DNA of 64,000 nt, from positions 2,542,001 to 2,606,000 of the forward strand of contig NZ_CP141832.1 of the NCBI RefSeq assembly GCF_043633585.1. Reading direction: 5' to 3'. Within the stretch, counting starts at the first letter, position 1; each line of letters starts with the position of its first letter. The stretch is from Lacrimispora sinapis (GTDB taxonomy: Bacteria; Bacillota; Clostridia; Lachnospirales; Lachnospiraceae). A program made the position numbers and the translations under genes. Below, piece by piece: positions 6,777 through 15,150 of this stretch. Below the pieces are notes generated by a model. The model made no database searches. It saw nothing but the letters and a program-made list of their open reading frames with translations, and was not told where the DNA came from.

Positions 6777-8549
6777 CTAAATAATCTCAATATAATTTCC
6801 CAGCATCATTTTGCACCTCTTTTTTAATTGGGAGATGTCGTCTGAAAAATCACTGAGCCTGCGGTAGGCATTGGTCCGGTTGGAGATTCCTGCGATGGAA
6901 AGACTTGCAATGGGGAAATTTTCCGTAACGCCGTGTCTGTTTTTGGAAACAATATAGCCTCTTTTAGCATCCTGTTCCCGATAGAGGGAGAGAACGGCCG
7001 CAGCGAACTTGTCCACCACCTTATTGCAGTATTTTTCCCCTTCGTGGTAATCACAGATCACAATGAAATCGTCACCGCCGATATGCCCGATAAATTCATT
7101 ATGGCTGGCACAGTCCCGCAGGATATCAGCTAACAGCACCAACATTTTATCACCGTTATTAAACCCATAGGCGTCATTGTAAGCTTTAAAATTATCAATA
7201 TCATAGTAGGTGATGCAATAGGGGTCATCTCCCACAATGCGGCTTAAAATTTCTTTTTCAATCAGCAAATTACCCGGCAAGCCTGTCAGGGGATTGGAAT
7301 GCATGGCACGGTCAATTTCTACCTGTGTACATGCATTCAACAGATCTTTGATGGTTACGACACCTAAATATTTGTTGTCTTTTTCCACTACGATGGGATT
7401 ATAGAGTTGATCCAGAGTCCTCTGCATGGCAAGTCTTGAAACCTGATCCGTCGTCATTTTATAATTTACTTTCATAAAGTCCGTTTTAATCAATTCTTTA
7501 ATGGCTTTTTTGGAATAGAGACTATGCCCGTACCTGCCGCCGAACATTTCGTAAATATCCGCCCGCACCATAAAGCCTTCGGTGATATCATTGTGTATAA
7601 CAGCAAATTCTGTTATGGACGGATTTTGTCTCAGTGTCTCATAAATGTTTCCCGCTTTTTCTTCGGGAGAGAAGGTATAACCAGGCTTTGCCAGGTGTCC
7701 AATGATGGGGTAAAATGAGCTTTTGGCATTTTCAGCGTATTGCTTGTTATGATATTTTTTAATGAGCTCCACGTTATCAGGCGTGATATTTTTCAACATC
7801 TCCTGAGGAATCCCTAAAAAATAGCCCTGTCCATAATCGACCTTCAGCTTTATCAGTGTTTTTAATTCCTCGTCGGTTTCGATTCCCTCAGCAATCAATT
7901 GGATGCCTGCGCTTCTTCCGAAATTTACCATTGTTTTACACAGCAGCTGTTTGATTTCATCTTTGTCGATGTCCCTTACAAGGTTCATATCCAGTTTGAT
8001 AAGATTGGGTCTGACGCTGGCAACGATATTGAGCCCGGAATATCCGGCTCCAAAGTCGTCGATGGCTATGCCGTAATTTTGATTTTTGTAATGGCTGATA
8101 GAGCCTGAAAACGCATTGCTGTCCGATATGGCAACCCGCTCAGTGATTTCAAATATGATTTTGCCGGCATCAAGCCTGTATTTTTCCAGACGTTTTTTGG
8201 TAAACCCTTTTTTGAATGCTTCATCATGGATAATATTGGAGTTCACATTGAGAAACAGATTTTTATCTAATCCTTGGGCAGATGCACTTTCCAGAGCTTT
8301 TGTCCTGCAAAGAGCTTCTAATTCCCACGACTTGTTCTCCCGGTCCGCAAGCCGGAACATTTGCTCTATATTCATTTGAAGCTCTTCGTTGGATATGCGG
8401 CTGAGGGCCTCATATCCGTAAACCGTACCGTCTGTTAAGGAAACGATAGGCTGATAGACAGGTTTAATATATTCTCCCTTTAAGATCTGATTAAGAATAT
8501 ATGTTTTGGTTTGATCTGAATTATCTTTCGTCTCAGTTGGGGCGCACAT
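6777..8549 (-). CDS. EAL-CBS-GGDEF cyclic-di-GMP signalling protein
   Basis: 590 residues and no membrane segment. The EAL phosphodiesterase domain is at about 30-270 (QPIVSLTDGTVYGYEALSR, NVNSNI, EITERVAI, DDFGAGYSG). A CBS pair follows at about 285-405 and a GGDEF domain at about 415-585 with a GGDDF signature (HIGGDDFIV). The EAL metal and catalytic residues look intact, and GGDDF is compatible with diguanylate cyclase activity, so it may be bifunctional or regulated by a ligand on the CBS pair. It lies inside element 1, an unusual cargo for a small element, with its own terminator. Confidence 0.92.
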   Translation of the reverse strand: MCAPTETKDNSDQTKTYILNQILKGEYIKPVYQPIVSLTDGTVYGYEALSRISNEELQMNIEQMFRLADRENKSWELEALCRTKALESASAQGLDKNLFLNVNSNIIHDEAFKKGFTKKRLEKYRLDAGKIIFEITERVAISDSNAFSGSISHYKNQNYGIAIDDFGAGYSGLNIVASVRPNLIKLDMNLVRDIDKDEIKQLLCKTMVNFGRSAGIQLIAEGIETDEELKTLIKLKVDYGQGYFLGIPQEMLKNITPDNVELIKKYHNKQYAENAKSSFYPIIGHLAKPGYTFSPEEKAGNIYETLRQNPSITEFAVIHNDITEGFMVRADIYEMFGGRYGHSLYSKKAIKELIKTDFMKVNYKMTTDQVSRLAMQRTLDQLYNPIVVEKDNKYLGVVTIKDLLNACTQVEIDRAMHSNPLTGLPGNLLIEKEILSRIVGDDPYCITYYDIDNFKAYNDAYGFNNGDKMLVLLADILRDCASHNEFIGHIGGDDFIVICDYHEGEKYCNKVVDKFAAAVLSLYREQDAKRGYIVSKNRHGVTENFPIASLSIAGISNRTNAYRRLSDFSDDISQLKKRCKMMLGNYIEII

Positions 8550-8687
8550 GATTTCACCTCTATCAATTTATTTTATCAGAAATAGTTTATCAATACTAAA
8601 TAACGAATACAAGCAATCTGTTGTAAGGCTGATGTAAAAGTTTGCGGCGGCCTCCATCAGCGAATACATTGCTTTTAGCAAAAAAAA

Positions 8688-8720
8688 GGCCCTCCAACCG
8701 CATACTGCCATTGGAAGGCC
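8688..8720 (-). terminator. Terminator after the cupin gene
   Basis: GGCCTTCCAA pairs with TTGGAGGGCC with one mismatch, followed on the minus strand by eight T's. It ends the cupin transcript and may also act on the other strand. Confidence 0.75.
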
Positions 8721-8775
8721 CCTAAAAGTGCATTTATTAACCTGCCAATAGTTATAATCTGGCGGTTAAATTGAA

Positions 8776-8793
8776 TTGTATCGGCCGATACAA
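8776..8793. promoter_or_regulatory. Perfect 18-bp palindrome downstream of the cupin gene
   Basis: TTGTATCGGCCGATACAA is identical to its own complement. It lies between the cupin stop (8845) and its terminator. An operator for a dimeric repressor is the simplest reading, although the site is not near an obvious start. Confidence 0.4.
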
Positions 8794-8844
8794 TCCCTGA
8801 TTATAATACATAATTTTTTCGCTGTGAACAGCTTTATTGTTTGA

Positions 8845-9204
8845 TCATATTCTTTCAAGTTTTTCAACGGTCTTATCGTTTACGACATTTCCGGTATTCA
8901 GTGTGCTTTTGGGTTCAATTAAAAGCACATGAACCTCTTCGGGAGCGACAGGCATATGCTCCGTTCCTTTCGGAACAATGAGCATTTCCCCCTCCTGCAA
9001 ACATACGTCTTTATCTCTGAATTTCACTGTTAGTACCCCTTTTACGACAAGAAACATTTCATCTTCATTTTCATGAACATGCCAAGTGAATTCATCCTTA
9101 AACTTAGCAATTTTCACATAAGCGTTATTCAGTTCTCCAATAATTTTAGGACTCCAGTAATCATTGAAAAGCTGAAATTTTTCCTCAAAGTTAATCTTAT
9201 CCAT
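8845..9204 (-). CDS. Cupin-domain protein
   Basis: 119 residues forming one small beta-barrel cupin. Motif 1 is WHVHENEDEMFLVVKG near 41-56 with the His and Glu metal ligands. Motif 2 is PKGTEHMPVA near 78-87. Such proteins bind a metal and a small ligand; the substrate is unknown. It follows the EamA transporter on the same strand with a 45-bp gap, so the two may be co-transcribed and jointly regulated by the XRE-cupin protein. Confidence 0.85.
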   Translation of the reverse strand: MDKINFEEKFQLFNDYWSPKIIGELNNAYVKIAKFKDEFTWHVHENEDEMFLVVKGVLTVKFRDKDVCLQEGEMLIVPKGTEHMPVAPEEVHVLLIEPKSTLNTGNVVNDKTVEKLERI

Positions 9205-9249
9205 TTTCTTTTCCTCCTGGTATATAATAAATTTAGATATTGTTGCTGC

Positions 9250-10182
9250 TTACGGGTACTTCTGCGTTTGAAATTTTACAGTATTAAGTGCCTGCTTGTT
9301 CTTTCCCATTGATTTTGTAGGTAAAAAAAATATTAATAGACCAACCAGAATGATAAAAATTCCTACACCTTGTTGGAAATTAATTCCTTCATTTAAAATA
9401 AAGTACGCTAAAATGCAGGTTCCAATAGGCTCCCCCAGGATGCTCATTGATATAGTGGAAGCTGATACCCACTTTAATAAAAGATTAAAGATGAATTGGC
9501 CACAAATTGTTGAAATTAGAGCTAATCCCAAGAAAGCTTTCCACGTTGATACCGGGTAATGAGTAAAAGAATTATGCTCAATGAAAGCATATAGTCCCAA
9601 ATATACAACACTACTCATATAGCCAGTAATGGAATAAGGAATTAAAGGAGTATTTCTTCGGCTAATCTGCCCGATAAAAAAATAAAGACTAATAATTGCC
9701 GCAGCCAAAAAAGCTAACAAGTCCCCTAATAACGCCCGATAACTCGTTTGAAAATCTCCCCAACCTATGATGAAACAACCCGCTATAGAAATAAGACAAC
9801 CAAGCAAGGTTAGTTTCCCTAAACGCTCTTTAAGAAATAAATAACCCAACACTATGGAAAAAAGCGGCTGTAATGTTACTATGGCAGTCGAACTGGCAAC
9901 AGATGTGTAGTTCAATGATTCAAACCATAACATATAATGAACGGCTAAAAGCAGGCCTGAAGAAAAGCCCAACCCCAATTGCTTTTTTGATAAGCCAAGA
10001 AATGCAGTTCTATTTTTTTTGCTAAGCAGCAAAAAAGGTAAAAGTATTAACACAGTAAAAAGTAAACGATAAAAAGCTGTAATAGCAGAAGAAGCGTTTG
10101 CTGCTCTCACAAAAATAGCAGAAGTAGACAATGAAAATACGCCAATGAATAATGAAAAGAAAATACCAGCTTTAGCTATCAA
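9250..10182 (-). CDS. EamA/DMT-superfamily transporter
   Basis: 310 residues with about ten hydrophobic helices in two EamA repeats, including SGLLLAVHYMLWFESLNY and the second-repeat SMSILGEPIGTCILAYF. This fold exports or exchanges amino acids and other metabolites across the cytoplasmic membrane; the substrate is not known. It is divergent from an XRE-cupin regulator gene, a frequent pairing in which the regulator controls the transporter. Confidence 0.9.
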   Translation of the reverse strand: MIAKAGIFFSLFIGVFSLSTSAIFVRAANASSAITAFYRLLFTVLILLPFLLLSKKNRTAFLGLSKKQLGLGFSSGLLLAVHYMLWFESLNYTSVASSTAIVTLQPLFSIVLGYLFLKERLGKLTLLGCLISIAGCFIIGWGDFQTSYRALLGDLLAFLAAAIISLYFFIGQISRRNTPLIPYSITGYMSSVVYLGLYAFIEHNSFTHYPVSTWKAFLGLALISTICGQFIFNLLLKWVSASTISMSILGEPIGTCILAYFILNEGINFQQGVGIFIILVGLLIFFLPTKSMGKNKQALNTVKFQTQKYP

Positions 10183-10250
10183 ATTATTTATCTCCTTATT
10201 CTTCTTTGTACTATATAAAACATGTGATACAATATAATTTACAAGATAAT

Positions 10251-10332
10251 TATAATACGGATTCTAATGAAAGAACAGCTTTAATATGTGTTTCCGTTAT
10301 GTTAGCACAAATCGTTAAAAAACCGTATTATA
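10251..10332. promoter_or_regulatory. Split 10-bp inverted repeat in the EamA/XRE divergent region
   Basis: TATAATACGG at 10251-10260 is matched by CCGTATTATA at 10323-10332. The two arms flank the space between the divergent starts, where promoters of both genes must lie. This fits two operator half-sites bound by the XRE-cupin regulator, possibly by looping. Confidence 0.5.
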
Positions 10333-10351
10333 CCGGAAAGGGGAAGTGTTC

Positions 10352-10912
10352 ATGAACCATTACCGTTTAGGTCAAACGGTATTAAGCTACAGAAAGAAAA
10401 AGGAAATGACGATAAGAGAGTTTTCCAGGTATTCTGGAATTAGTACATCGTTAATCAGCCAAATTGAACGGGGAGAGGCCAATCCATCGCTAAATGTGTT
10501 AGAGTTGCTGGCGGCTGCATTAAACGTTCCTCTTTATACTCTATTTATAAACGATATAGATACTAAATCGCTTATTTCAAGAAAAAAGGATCGTAAACAG
10601 ATCTATAGGGAAAATAGCGACCACACTGTATATGACGTACTAACACCTGATTTTATGAAAGCACACATTGAACTTCTGATAATGGATTTAAATGCACACT
10701 CCAGTACCACAGAAAGCTATTACTCACATTCCAATAAAGAAGAGATTGCTGTTGTTATGAAAGGGCAGGTATTTGTGGAATTAGAGAAGGTTGAGTATTT
10801 TTTAGAGGAAGGAGATGTCGTTCGCATTCCTCCAAATGTGAGGCATCGTTTTATGAATAAAACTGACCAATCGACCCATGTTTTATTCGTACTCACGCCG
10901 TCACTTATATAA
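10352..10912 (+). CDS. XRE-family regulator with C-terminal cupin
   Basis: 186 residues. A helix-turn-helix is at about 8-62 (REFSRYSGISTSLISQIERG) and a cupin sensor at about 115-182 (SHSNKEEIAVVMKGQ, EGDVVRIPPNVRHRF). ATG at 10352 follows AAAGGGG; a GTG two codons upstream is less well placed. These proteins sense a small ligand and regulate a neighbouring transporter or enzyme, here probably the divergent EamA gene. Confidence 0.88.
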   Translation: MNHYRLGQTVLSYRKKKEMTIREFSRYSGISTSLISQIERGEANPSLNVLELLAAALNVPLYTLFINDIDTKSLISRKKDRKQIYRENSDHTVYDVLTPDFMKAHIELLIMDLNAHSSTTESYYSHSNKEEIAVVMKGQVFVELEKVEYFLEEGDVVRIPPNVRHRFMNKTDQSTHVLFVLTPSLI

Positions 10913-11168
10913 GATTTTCTCGCGTGGCACCTTCCGTTTTCGTAAGTTCCCTGTCGGCAAGGTTTTTCAGATGTTTCAGAATTGAGAGGCGGCAGCTCTT
11001 GCCATGTTCAGCCCCAGCTTTGCGTATTTGCCAAAACAGGTGCCAATTGCGTCGCCTGCCCGTCTTTCAATATCTTACTGCATGAATTTCCTCATGTATT
11101 TTTAAAATGAATATTTTCGGCTGGTTAAGCAGACAATACTAAAAATAGTGAAAAGGAGTTTTGAATCA
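10913..11168. other. Stretch without a recognisable gene
   Basis: About 255 bp between the XRE-cupin gene and the cysteine-rich gene. The minus strand gives a short open segment (GDAIGTCFGKYAKLGLNMAR) that looks protein-like but has no start and no family I recognise, possibly a remnant. An AAAAGGAG ribosome site for the next gene lies at its right end. Confidence 0.4.
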
Positions 11169-11507
11169 ATGAGTATTGTAGGAAAACCATTAAACAACTA
11201 CCAGTCGTGCATTGATGCGTGTCTGCGCTGTTTTCAGGCATGCCATGAATGTGCTGTATTATGTTTACAAGAGCCAGATGTTGCCCAGAGAACCACTCAT
11301 ATTTCTATGATGATGGAGTGTGCAAGTGTTTGTAAAGAAGCGGCTTGCCTGATGACCATGAATGGAAAGCACGCCAGGGAATTTTGTAAGCTATGTGCTT
11401 CCATCTGTGAAGAATGTGCTGCCGGGTGCACACAATTTAAAGATGAACATTGTCAGCAATGTGCGGATGAATGCAAAAAATGTGCCTCCGAATGCAAAGC
11501 AATGTAA
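11169..11507 (+). CDS. Cysteine-rich four-helix-bundle protein (DUF326 / Csp copper-storage type)
   Basis: 112 residues from ATG 11169, which follows AAAAGGAG; an in-frame upstream start lacks a site. About 18 Cys residues are spaced along helices as CxxxC (SCIDACLRCFQACHECAVLC, CKLCASICEECAAGC, CQQCADECKKC). This is the pattern of cytosolic Csp proteins that line a four-helix bundle with thiols to bind Cu(I). No signal peptide is present. The metal is inferred. Confidence 0.85.
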   Translation: MSIVGKPLNNYQSCIDACLRCFQACHECAVLCLQEPDVAQRTTHISMMMECASVCKEAACLMTMNGKHAREFCKLCASICEECAAGCTQFKDEHCQQCADECKKCASECKAM

Positions 11508-11520
11508 GATACCCGTGGGG

Positions 11521-11570
11521 GCCGTTGCAAAATAAGTGAGCTATCACTTATGGAGCAATGGCTCCTTTTT
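11521..11570 (+). terminator. Terminator after the cysteine-rich gene
   Basis: GCCGTTGC and ATAAGTGA pair with TCACTTAT and GCAATGGC to form a two-part stem, followed by CTCCTTTTT. Confidence 0.8.
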
Positions 11571-11742
11571 CGTGTAAAAAAGGAAAAAATACACCACTAA
11601 TAATTATAGCAAACCAAGCCAATCTTTTTAGAAATAAAACTCATTAAGGTATGCTAAAAATCAGGGTAGGAATCCGCACAAAAGGGTTTTTACCCTCATT
11701 TTTGTACCCTAAATCAAGTAAACTATACAAGGAGATGATATC

Positions 11743-13335
11743 ATGCTTGACCCAACAGGAATTTATTACATGTACCTTCGTAAATCCAGAGAAGACCGGG
11801 AGGCAGAATCCCATGGTGAGGGAGAAACCCTGGCAAGGCATGAAAACCGGCTGAAAGAACTGGCAGAACAACTAAAAATAACGATTTCTAAAGTATACCG
11901 GGAAGTGGTATCCGGTGAAACCATTGCCGCCCGGCCAGAGATGATGCGTATGCTCTCAGATATCGAAAGGGAACAGCCGGAGGGTGTTCTTGTGGTAGAA
12001 CTGGAACGTCTAGCCCGTGGGGATACCAGGGACCAGGGGCTAATCATGGAAACCTTTAAATACGGAAACACAAAAATCATCACCCCAATAAAAACCTACG
12101 ACCCCAACGATGAGTTTGACGAAGAATATGCGGAATTCGGTCTCTTCATGAGCCGCAGGGAATACAAGATCATCAACCGCCGGTTGCAAAACGGCCGCCG
12201 TGCCTCCTCCAAAGAAGGAAAATGGATCGGCAATGTAGCTCCCTATGGATATGAGCGGATAAAACTTCCAAGGGAAAAAGGCTATACCTTAAAACCGCTT
12301 CCAGATGAAGCAACGATTGTCCAGTTTATTTTCCAGCTTTTCACAGAAGGAACTCCCGAATCAGACAACCTGCCTATGGGAGCAGCCCAGATCGCCCACC
12401 TGCTTGATGATATGAATGTCCTCCCCCGTAAATCGGATCATTGGGAAACAGGTGTAATAAAGGGGATTTTAAAAAATTATGCATACATAGGCAAATTGGA
12501 AGTGGGCAAGCGCAAGCAGATAAAAACCATAGAAAACGGCGTAGTGAAGCTCTCCCGTCCCGTCAATGCAAATCCGGAAATCTTTGACGCGATACATCCG
12601 CCTATTATTAAAGAAAACCTATTTTATGCTGCCAAACGAAAAATGGAAGCCAGCTTCCGTCCCACCAATTGTTCCACCATCAAATCCCCTTTGGCAGGGC
12701 TGATCTATTGCAGCGAATGTCAAAGGATCCTATACCGCCGTCCTGCAGGGAAAAAAAACGCCACGGATACGTTTCTTTGCAAAACCCACGGCTGCCCTAC
12801 CGTAGGCTCTTTTTACTACCTGGTGGAAGAACGTCTGATTCAATTTTTAAAAGATACCTTAAAACAATACAAAATAAAAATTCAAGGGGAGAATTTCAAC
12901 AATTGGAACGAAGTTCTGGAGCGAAAAATGACAATGCGATCCAACCTCACCAATGAGGAGAACAAACTCCAACACCAATTGGATACTGTTTATGATTACT
13001 TTGAACAGAAGTTATACTCTTTGGAGCTATTCCGGAAACGGTCTGGAGATCTGACAAAAAAGATTGAGGAAAACAAAAAATCCCTAGAACAAATAGATAG
13101 AGAAATTTCAGATATACAGCAGCGCATTGTCCGCAAAGAACAGTGTATCCCCCACTTTGAGAACATTTTAAAATCCTATACACAAACAGAAGATCCGCTC
13201 CAAAAGAATGCGTTATTAAAACAGGTTGTGGATCATGTATTTTATGCCAAAACAAAAAAAGGCACACGCCTTGGGTATGGAGTGGATTGCTTCACTCTTG
13301 ACGTGTACTTGAAATTACCATTTCAGGACATTTGA
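11743..13335 (+). CDS. Large serine recombinase of element 1
   Basis: 530 residues, apparently intact. The resolvase domain is at about 8-150 with the catalytic Ser in YMYLRKSREDRE and an Arg-rich LERLARGDTRDQG segment. The recombinase domain is at about 175-290 (GKWIGNVAPYGYE), then a zinc ribbon (CSECQRILYRRP with CKTHGC) and a coiled coil near 385-470 (NEENKLQHQLDTVYDYF). ATG at 11743 follows AAGGAGATG. Such enzymes integrate and excise DNA between short att sites. The gene ends 30 bp from the right core of element 1 and points outward. By analogy with SpoIVCA/SprA it is expected to excise the element, perhaps in the sporulating mother cell; no sporulation promoter could be assigned with confidence. 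Confidence 0.93.
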   Translation: MLDPTGIYYMYLRKSREDREAESHGEGETLARHENRLKELAEQLKITISKVYREVVSGETIAARPEMMRMLSDIEREQPEGVLVVELERLARGDTRDQGLIMETFKYGNTKIITPIKTYDPNDEFDEEYAEFGLFMSRREYKIINRRLQNGRRASSKEGKWIGNVAPYGYERIKLPREKGYTLKPLPDEATIVQFIFQLFTEGTPESDNLPMGAAQIAHLLDDMNVLPRKSDHWETGVIKGILKNYAYIGKLEVGKRKQIKTIENGVVKLSRPVNANPEIFDAIHPPIIKENLFYAAKRKMEASFRPTNCSTIKSPLAGLIYCSECQRILYRRPAGKKNATDTFLCKTHGCPTVGSFYYLVEERLIQFLKDTLKQYKIKIQGENFNNWNEVLERKMTMRSNLTNEENKLQHQLDTVYDYFEQKLYSLELFRKRSGDLTKKIEENKKSLEQIDREISDIQQRIVRKEQCIPHFENILKSYTQTEDPLQKNALLKQVVDHVFYAKTKKGTRLGYGVDCFTLDVYLKLPFQDI

Positions 13336-13340
13336 CGCCC

Positions 13341-13368
13341 TTGACCGATATCCATGAAGGACCGATTC
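13341..13368. other. Right attachment junction of element 1
   Basis: Element sequence TTGACCGATATCC ends at the core ATTC (13365-13368), where cotJC codons resume (minus-strand GATATCGGAACAGAAGAA). ACCGATA here is the inverted partner of TATCGGT at the left end. Confidence 0.75.
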
Positions 13369-13470
13369 TTCTGTTCCGATATCTGTCAAAAGTCCTTTGC
13401 ACTCCTTATAAGGCATCGCATACCTTTGGGAAAGATAACGCATGGAGGCACCCATTTCTCCATCCGGCCC
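13366..13470 (-). CDS. cotJC: cotJC segment 2 (codons 31-65)
   Basis: The minus strand reads GGPDGEMGASMRYLSQRY and goes on to TDIGTEE, the conserved CotJC/Mn-catalase segment holding metal ligand E35. It has no start and no stop of its own. The left boundary (codon 65) is the right core of element 1 and the right boundary (GGT-GG) is the left core of element 2. In the full-length product the segment joins segment 1 at G31 and segment 3 at E65 without any frame change. Confidence 0.9.
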
Positions 13471-13495
13471 ACCTGATTGTAAAAACAGATATTCA

Positions 13496-13526
13496 CAGGA
13501 GGAAGCCCTTGACCAGCTTCCTCCTG
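13496..13526. terminator. Terminator near the left end of element 2
   Basis: CAGGAGGAAGC pairs perfectly with GCTTCCTCCTG around CCTTGACCA. It lies just past the stop of the 58-residue gene, with T-rich sequence a few bases further on the minus strand. It would insulate cotJC segment 2 from element transcripts. Confidence 0.65.
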
Positions 13527-13530
13527 CCTT

Positions 13531-13707
13531 TTAGAAATCGTTTTTCTTGGAATCCTCTTCTTCGTACACTCTTCTGTTCTCTTCATATCTCAAAGTATTA
13601 GGTCCCAAAAACGTTCCGGTTTGCCAGTGATCCTGAAAGGTTTCCGGTTTCTTATCTGACTCCTGTTGTTTTTTTGGAGTTTGCTCATTCTTCTTGTCTT
13701 TTTCCAT
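13531..13707 (-). CDS. Small charged protein, 58 residues
   Basis: ATG at 13707 follows GAGGTG and reads MEKDKKNEQTPKKQQESDKK, ending DSKKNDF. It is very rich in Lys, Glu and Gln and probably disordered at the N-terminus, with a more hydrophobic middle (FQDHWQTGTFLGPNTLRY). I do not recognise it. It is one of two very small genes of element 2 and, by size alone, a possible excision partner. Confidence 0.5.
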   Translation of the reverse strand: MEKDKKNEQTPKKQQESDKKPETFQDHWQTGTFLGPNTLRYEENRRVYEEEDSKKNDF

Positions 13708-13845
13708 TGTTATCACCTCAAATTTAGTCTGTCCCAATGCGGGGGAAATATGTAAAAGCCATGGGTTCCGTTTGCTCTTTATAAACTTACATAAATGCAA
13801 AAGCTGATCCATATATTATAAAAACGATCCTTTTATGAGGCTCTT

Positions 13846-14505
13846 ATGCAGAATATCATTGATAGAATACTTACGGATACCATGCTTCATCAGGGTGTGC
13901 CCGTTCTGACCTATACCATTCATTATCCCAACTTTACCACCACCTGCAGCCAGGCATCCGCAACGTATGTAAATAACTACTACAACTATCAGGCCAAACA
14001 AAAAGAAGACTATTGCCGGAACGTATTGTATCAGCAAGCCGTAGAACAGGCAATGTATGCATCGGATCACCAGTTCCCCTTTAACAGCTATGAATTCCTA
14101 TCCGTTTATACAATTACATACAACGAGAATTGTGTAACCAGTCTCTTTACAGACCAATACACTTATCTGGGCGGAGCTCATGGAGATACGGTGAGGGATT
14201 CTCAGACATGGGATTTTGAGACCGGCAATCAATTAAAACTTTCAGATTATTTTCCCAACTCAAAAACATTTACAGAATTTATTATTTCGGAAATCAATAA
14301 GCAGATAACGGGAAGGGAAAATGCAAATCCCTCTACTTATTTTGAAGACTTTCCTTCCCTTGTTCGGGGCAATTTTAGCATAGAAAGTTTTTACGTTACC
14401 CCTGACGGCATTGTTATTTATTACCAGCAGTATGACATTGCTCCGTTTTCGACCGGAATTCCAGAGTTTTTCTTTCCATTTAAAAACTGTTCTCCCATAG
14501 AATAA
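13846..14505 (+). CDS. RsiV-like DUF3298/DUF4163 protein
   Basis: 219 residues. The C-terminal part matches the DUF3298 fold of RsiV/PdaC-type proteins: YLGGAHGDTVRDSQTWDFETG near 107-127 and a YYQQYDIAPFSTG turn near 190. Unlike RsiV it has no transmembrane helix or signal peptide, so it is probably cytosolic. In RsiV this region binds lysozyme; the ligand here is unknown. A GAGG site precedes ATG at 13846. It is convergent with the HAD gene. Confidence 0.75.
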   Translation: MQNIIDRILTDTMLHQGVPVLTYTIHYPNFTTTCSQASATYVNNYYNYQAKQKEDYCRNVLYQQAVEQAMYASDHQFPFNSYEFLSVYTITYNENCVTSLFTDQYTYLGGAHGDTVRDSQTWDFETGNQLKLSDYFPNSKTFTEFIISEINKQITGRENANPSTYFEDFPSLVRGNFSIESFYVTPDGIVIYYQQYDIAPFSTGIPEFFFPFKNCSPIE

Positions 14506-14544
14506 ACACCAAATGCCCTGGCTTTTCTCGACCGGGGCATTGCT

Positions 14545-14952
14545 TTACCTCTTATTCCAGGGTCGAAAGGATCGGATCTGGCTCAATAAAGAAGACGTGT
14601 CTCCGCGAAAGCAGATGGCGCGGTCATCAATATAACAGATTGCGGGAAGCTTTTTCCAGGTGATGTCGTCCACACGAATTCCGTATCTGTCCAAATACTT
14701 CCGGATTGCAGCTTTTCCTTCTTCACTTGCCGCTCTGGAGGATACTACTGCCACTTCATATCCTGCCTTTCGGATTTCATCAATTGCCTCTTTGATTCCG
14801 TCAACCGGTTCGTCCGGAATGATTTCAGCACTTGTAAAACGGCTCACATAACTATGAATCACTCCGTCAAAATCAAAAACTACTGTTCTTTTCAATGCTT
14901 TCTCCTTTTGTTCCGTAATGTTTTTGTTTCTCTCCATTACATTTTGACCCAT
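14545..14952 (-). CDS. HAD-superfamily hydrolase
   Basis: About 135 residues. Motif I is VVFDFDGVIHSY with both catalytic Asp residues, motif II is VVSSRA, and motif IV is CYIDDRA. The compact size without a cap points to a small-molecule or nucleotide phosphatase; the substrate is not predictable. The start is uncertain: ATG 14952 sits directly on AGGAGGA, ATG 14937 is 15 nt beyond it, and the frame stays open to 15009. It is divergent from small-RNA copy B. Confidence 0.75.
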   Translation of the reverse strand: MGQNVMERNKNITEQKEKALKRTVVFDFDGVIHSYVSRFTSAEIIPDEPVDGIKEAIDEIRKAGYEVAVVSSRAASEEGKAAIRKYLDRYGIRVDDITWKKLPAICYIDDRAICFRGDTSSLLSQIRSFRPWNKR

Positions 14953-15004
14953 TCCTCCTTCTCCTATTCTCAAAATCACAGTGTCTTGACTTGCAGGTTT
15001 TCCT

Positions 15005-15058
15005 TTCACAATTTTTTCACACTTTCAACAAAATATAGACACATCCCTCTGGTATATT
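15005..15058 (+). promoter_or_regulatory. Promoter B with four 11-bp-phased repeats
   Basis: TTCACA (15005), TTCACA (15016), AACAAA (15027) and GACACA (15038) are exactly 11 bp apart. Nine bases later is TATATT (15053-15058). Geometry is identical to promoters A and C. Confidence 0.7.
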
Positions 15059-15064
15059 AAAACT

Positions 15065-15150
15065 CATAAAAGGTGATAACCTTTTTCATAAAAACTTTTT
15101 CATACTCAGCCGGCAGGATGTTCCTCATCCCGCCGGCTTCCTCCCTTTTA
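15065..15150 (+). ncRNA. Putative small RNA, copy B (in element 2)
   Basis: Downstream of promoter B comes an A/T-rich 5' part (AAAAGGTGATAACCTTTTTC, itself able to fold). Then AGCCGGCAGGATG pairs with CATCCCGCCGGCT (15108-15137), followed by CTTCCTCCCTTTTA. The layout matches copies A and C. Its 3' end overlaps, on the opposite strand, the last codons of the small gene at 15125-15313. Confidence 0.55.

Larger units (their letters stand above)
4341..13364. mobile_element. Intervening element 1 (about 9.0 kb) inserted in cotJC at codon 65
   Basis: The element is bounded by the shared core ATTC at 4341-4344 and at 13365-13368. The flanks are cotJC sequence on both outer sides: codons for DIGTE E to the right and E LAHLE to the left. 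Inside the right end, 30 bp from the core, ends a large serine recombinase (11743-13335). The inner arms contain the same word in inverted orientation, TATCGGT at 4361-4367 and its complement ACCGATA at 13344-13350, symmetric about the TC dinucleotide of the core as expected of an attP. Cargo includes a GNAT, an EAL-CBS-GGDEF protein, a cupin, EamA/XRE genes, a DUF326-type protein and a small-RNA candidate. No structural phage genes are seen. Confidence 0.88.

Noticed and set aside
11600..11742. Sigma-E or sigma-K promoter for recombinase 1
   Set aside because: Only partial matches to the -10 were seen at unsuitable distances, so no call is made.
14545..15009. Extension of the HAD protein to a GTG at 15009
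   Set aside because: There is no ribosome site, and the extension would overlap the phased repeats of promoter B.
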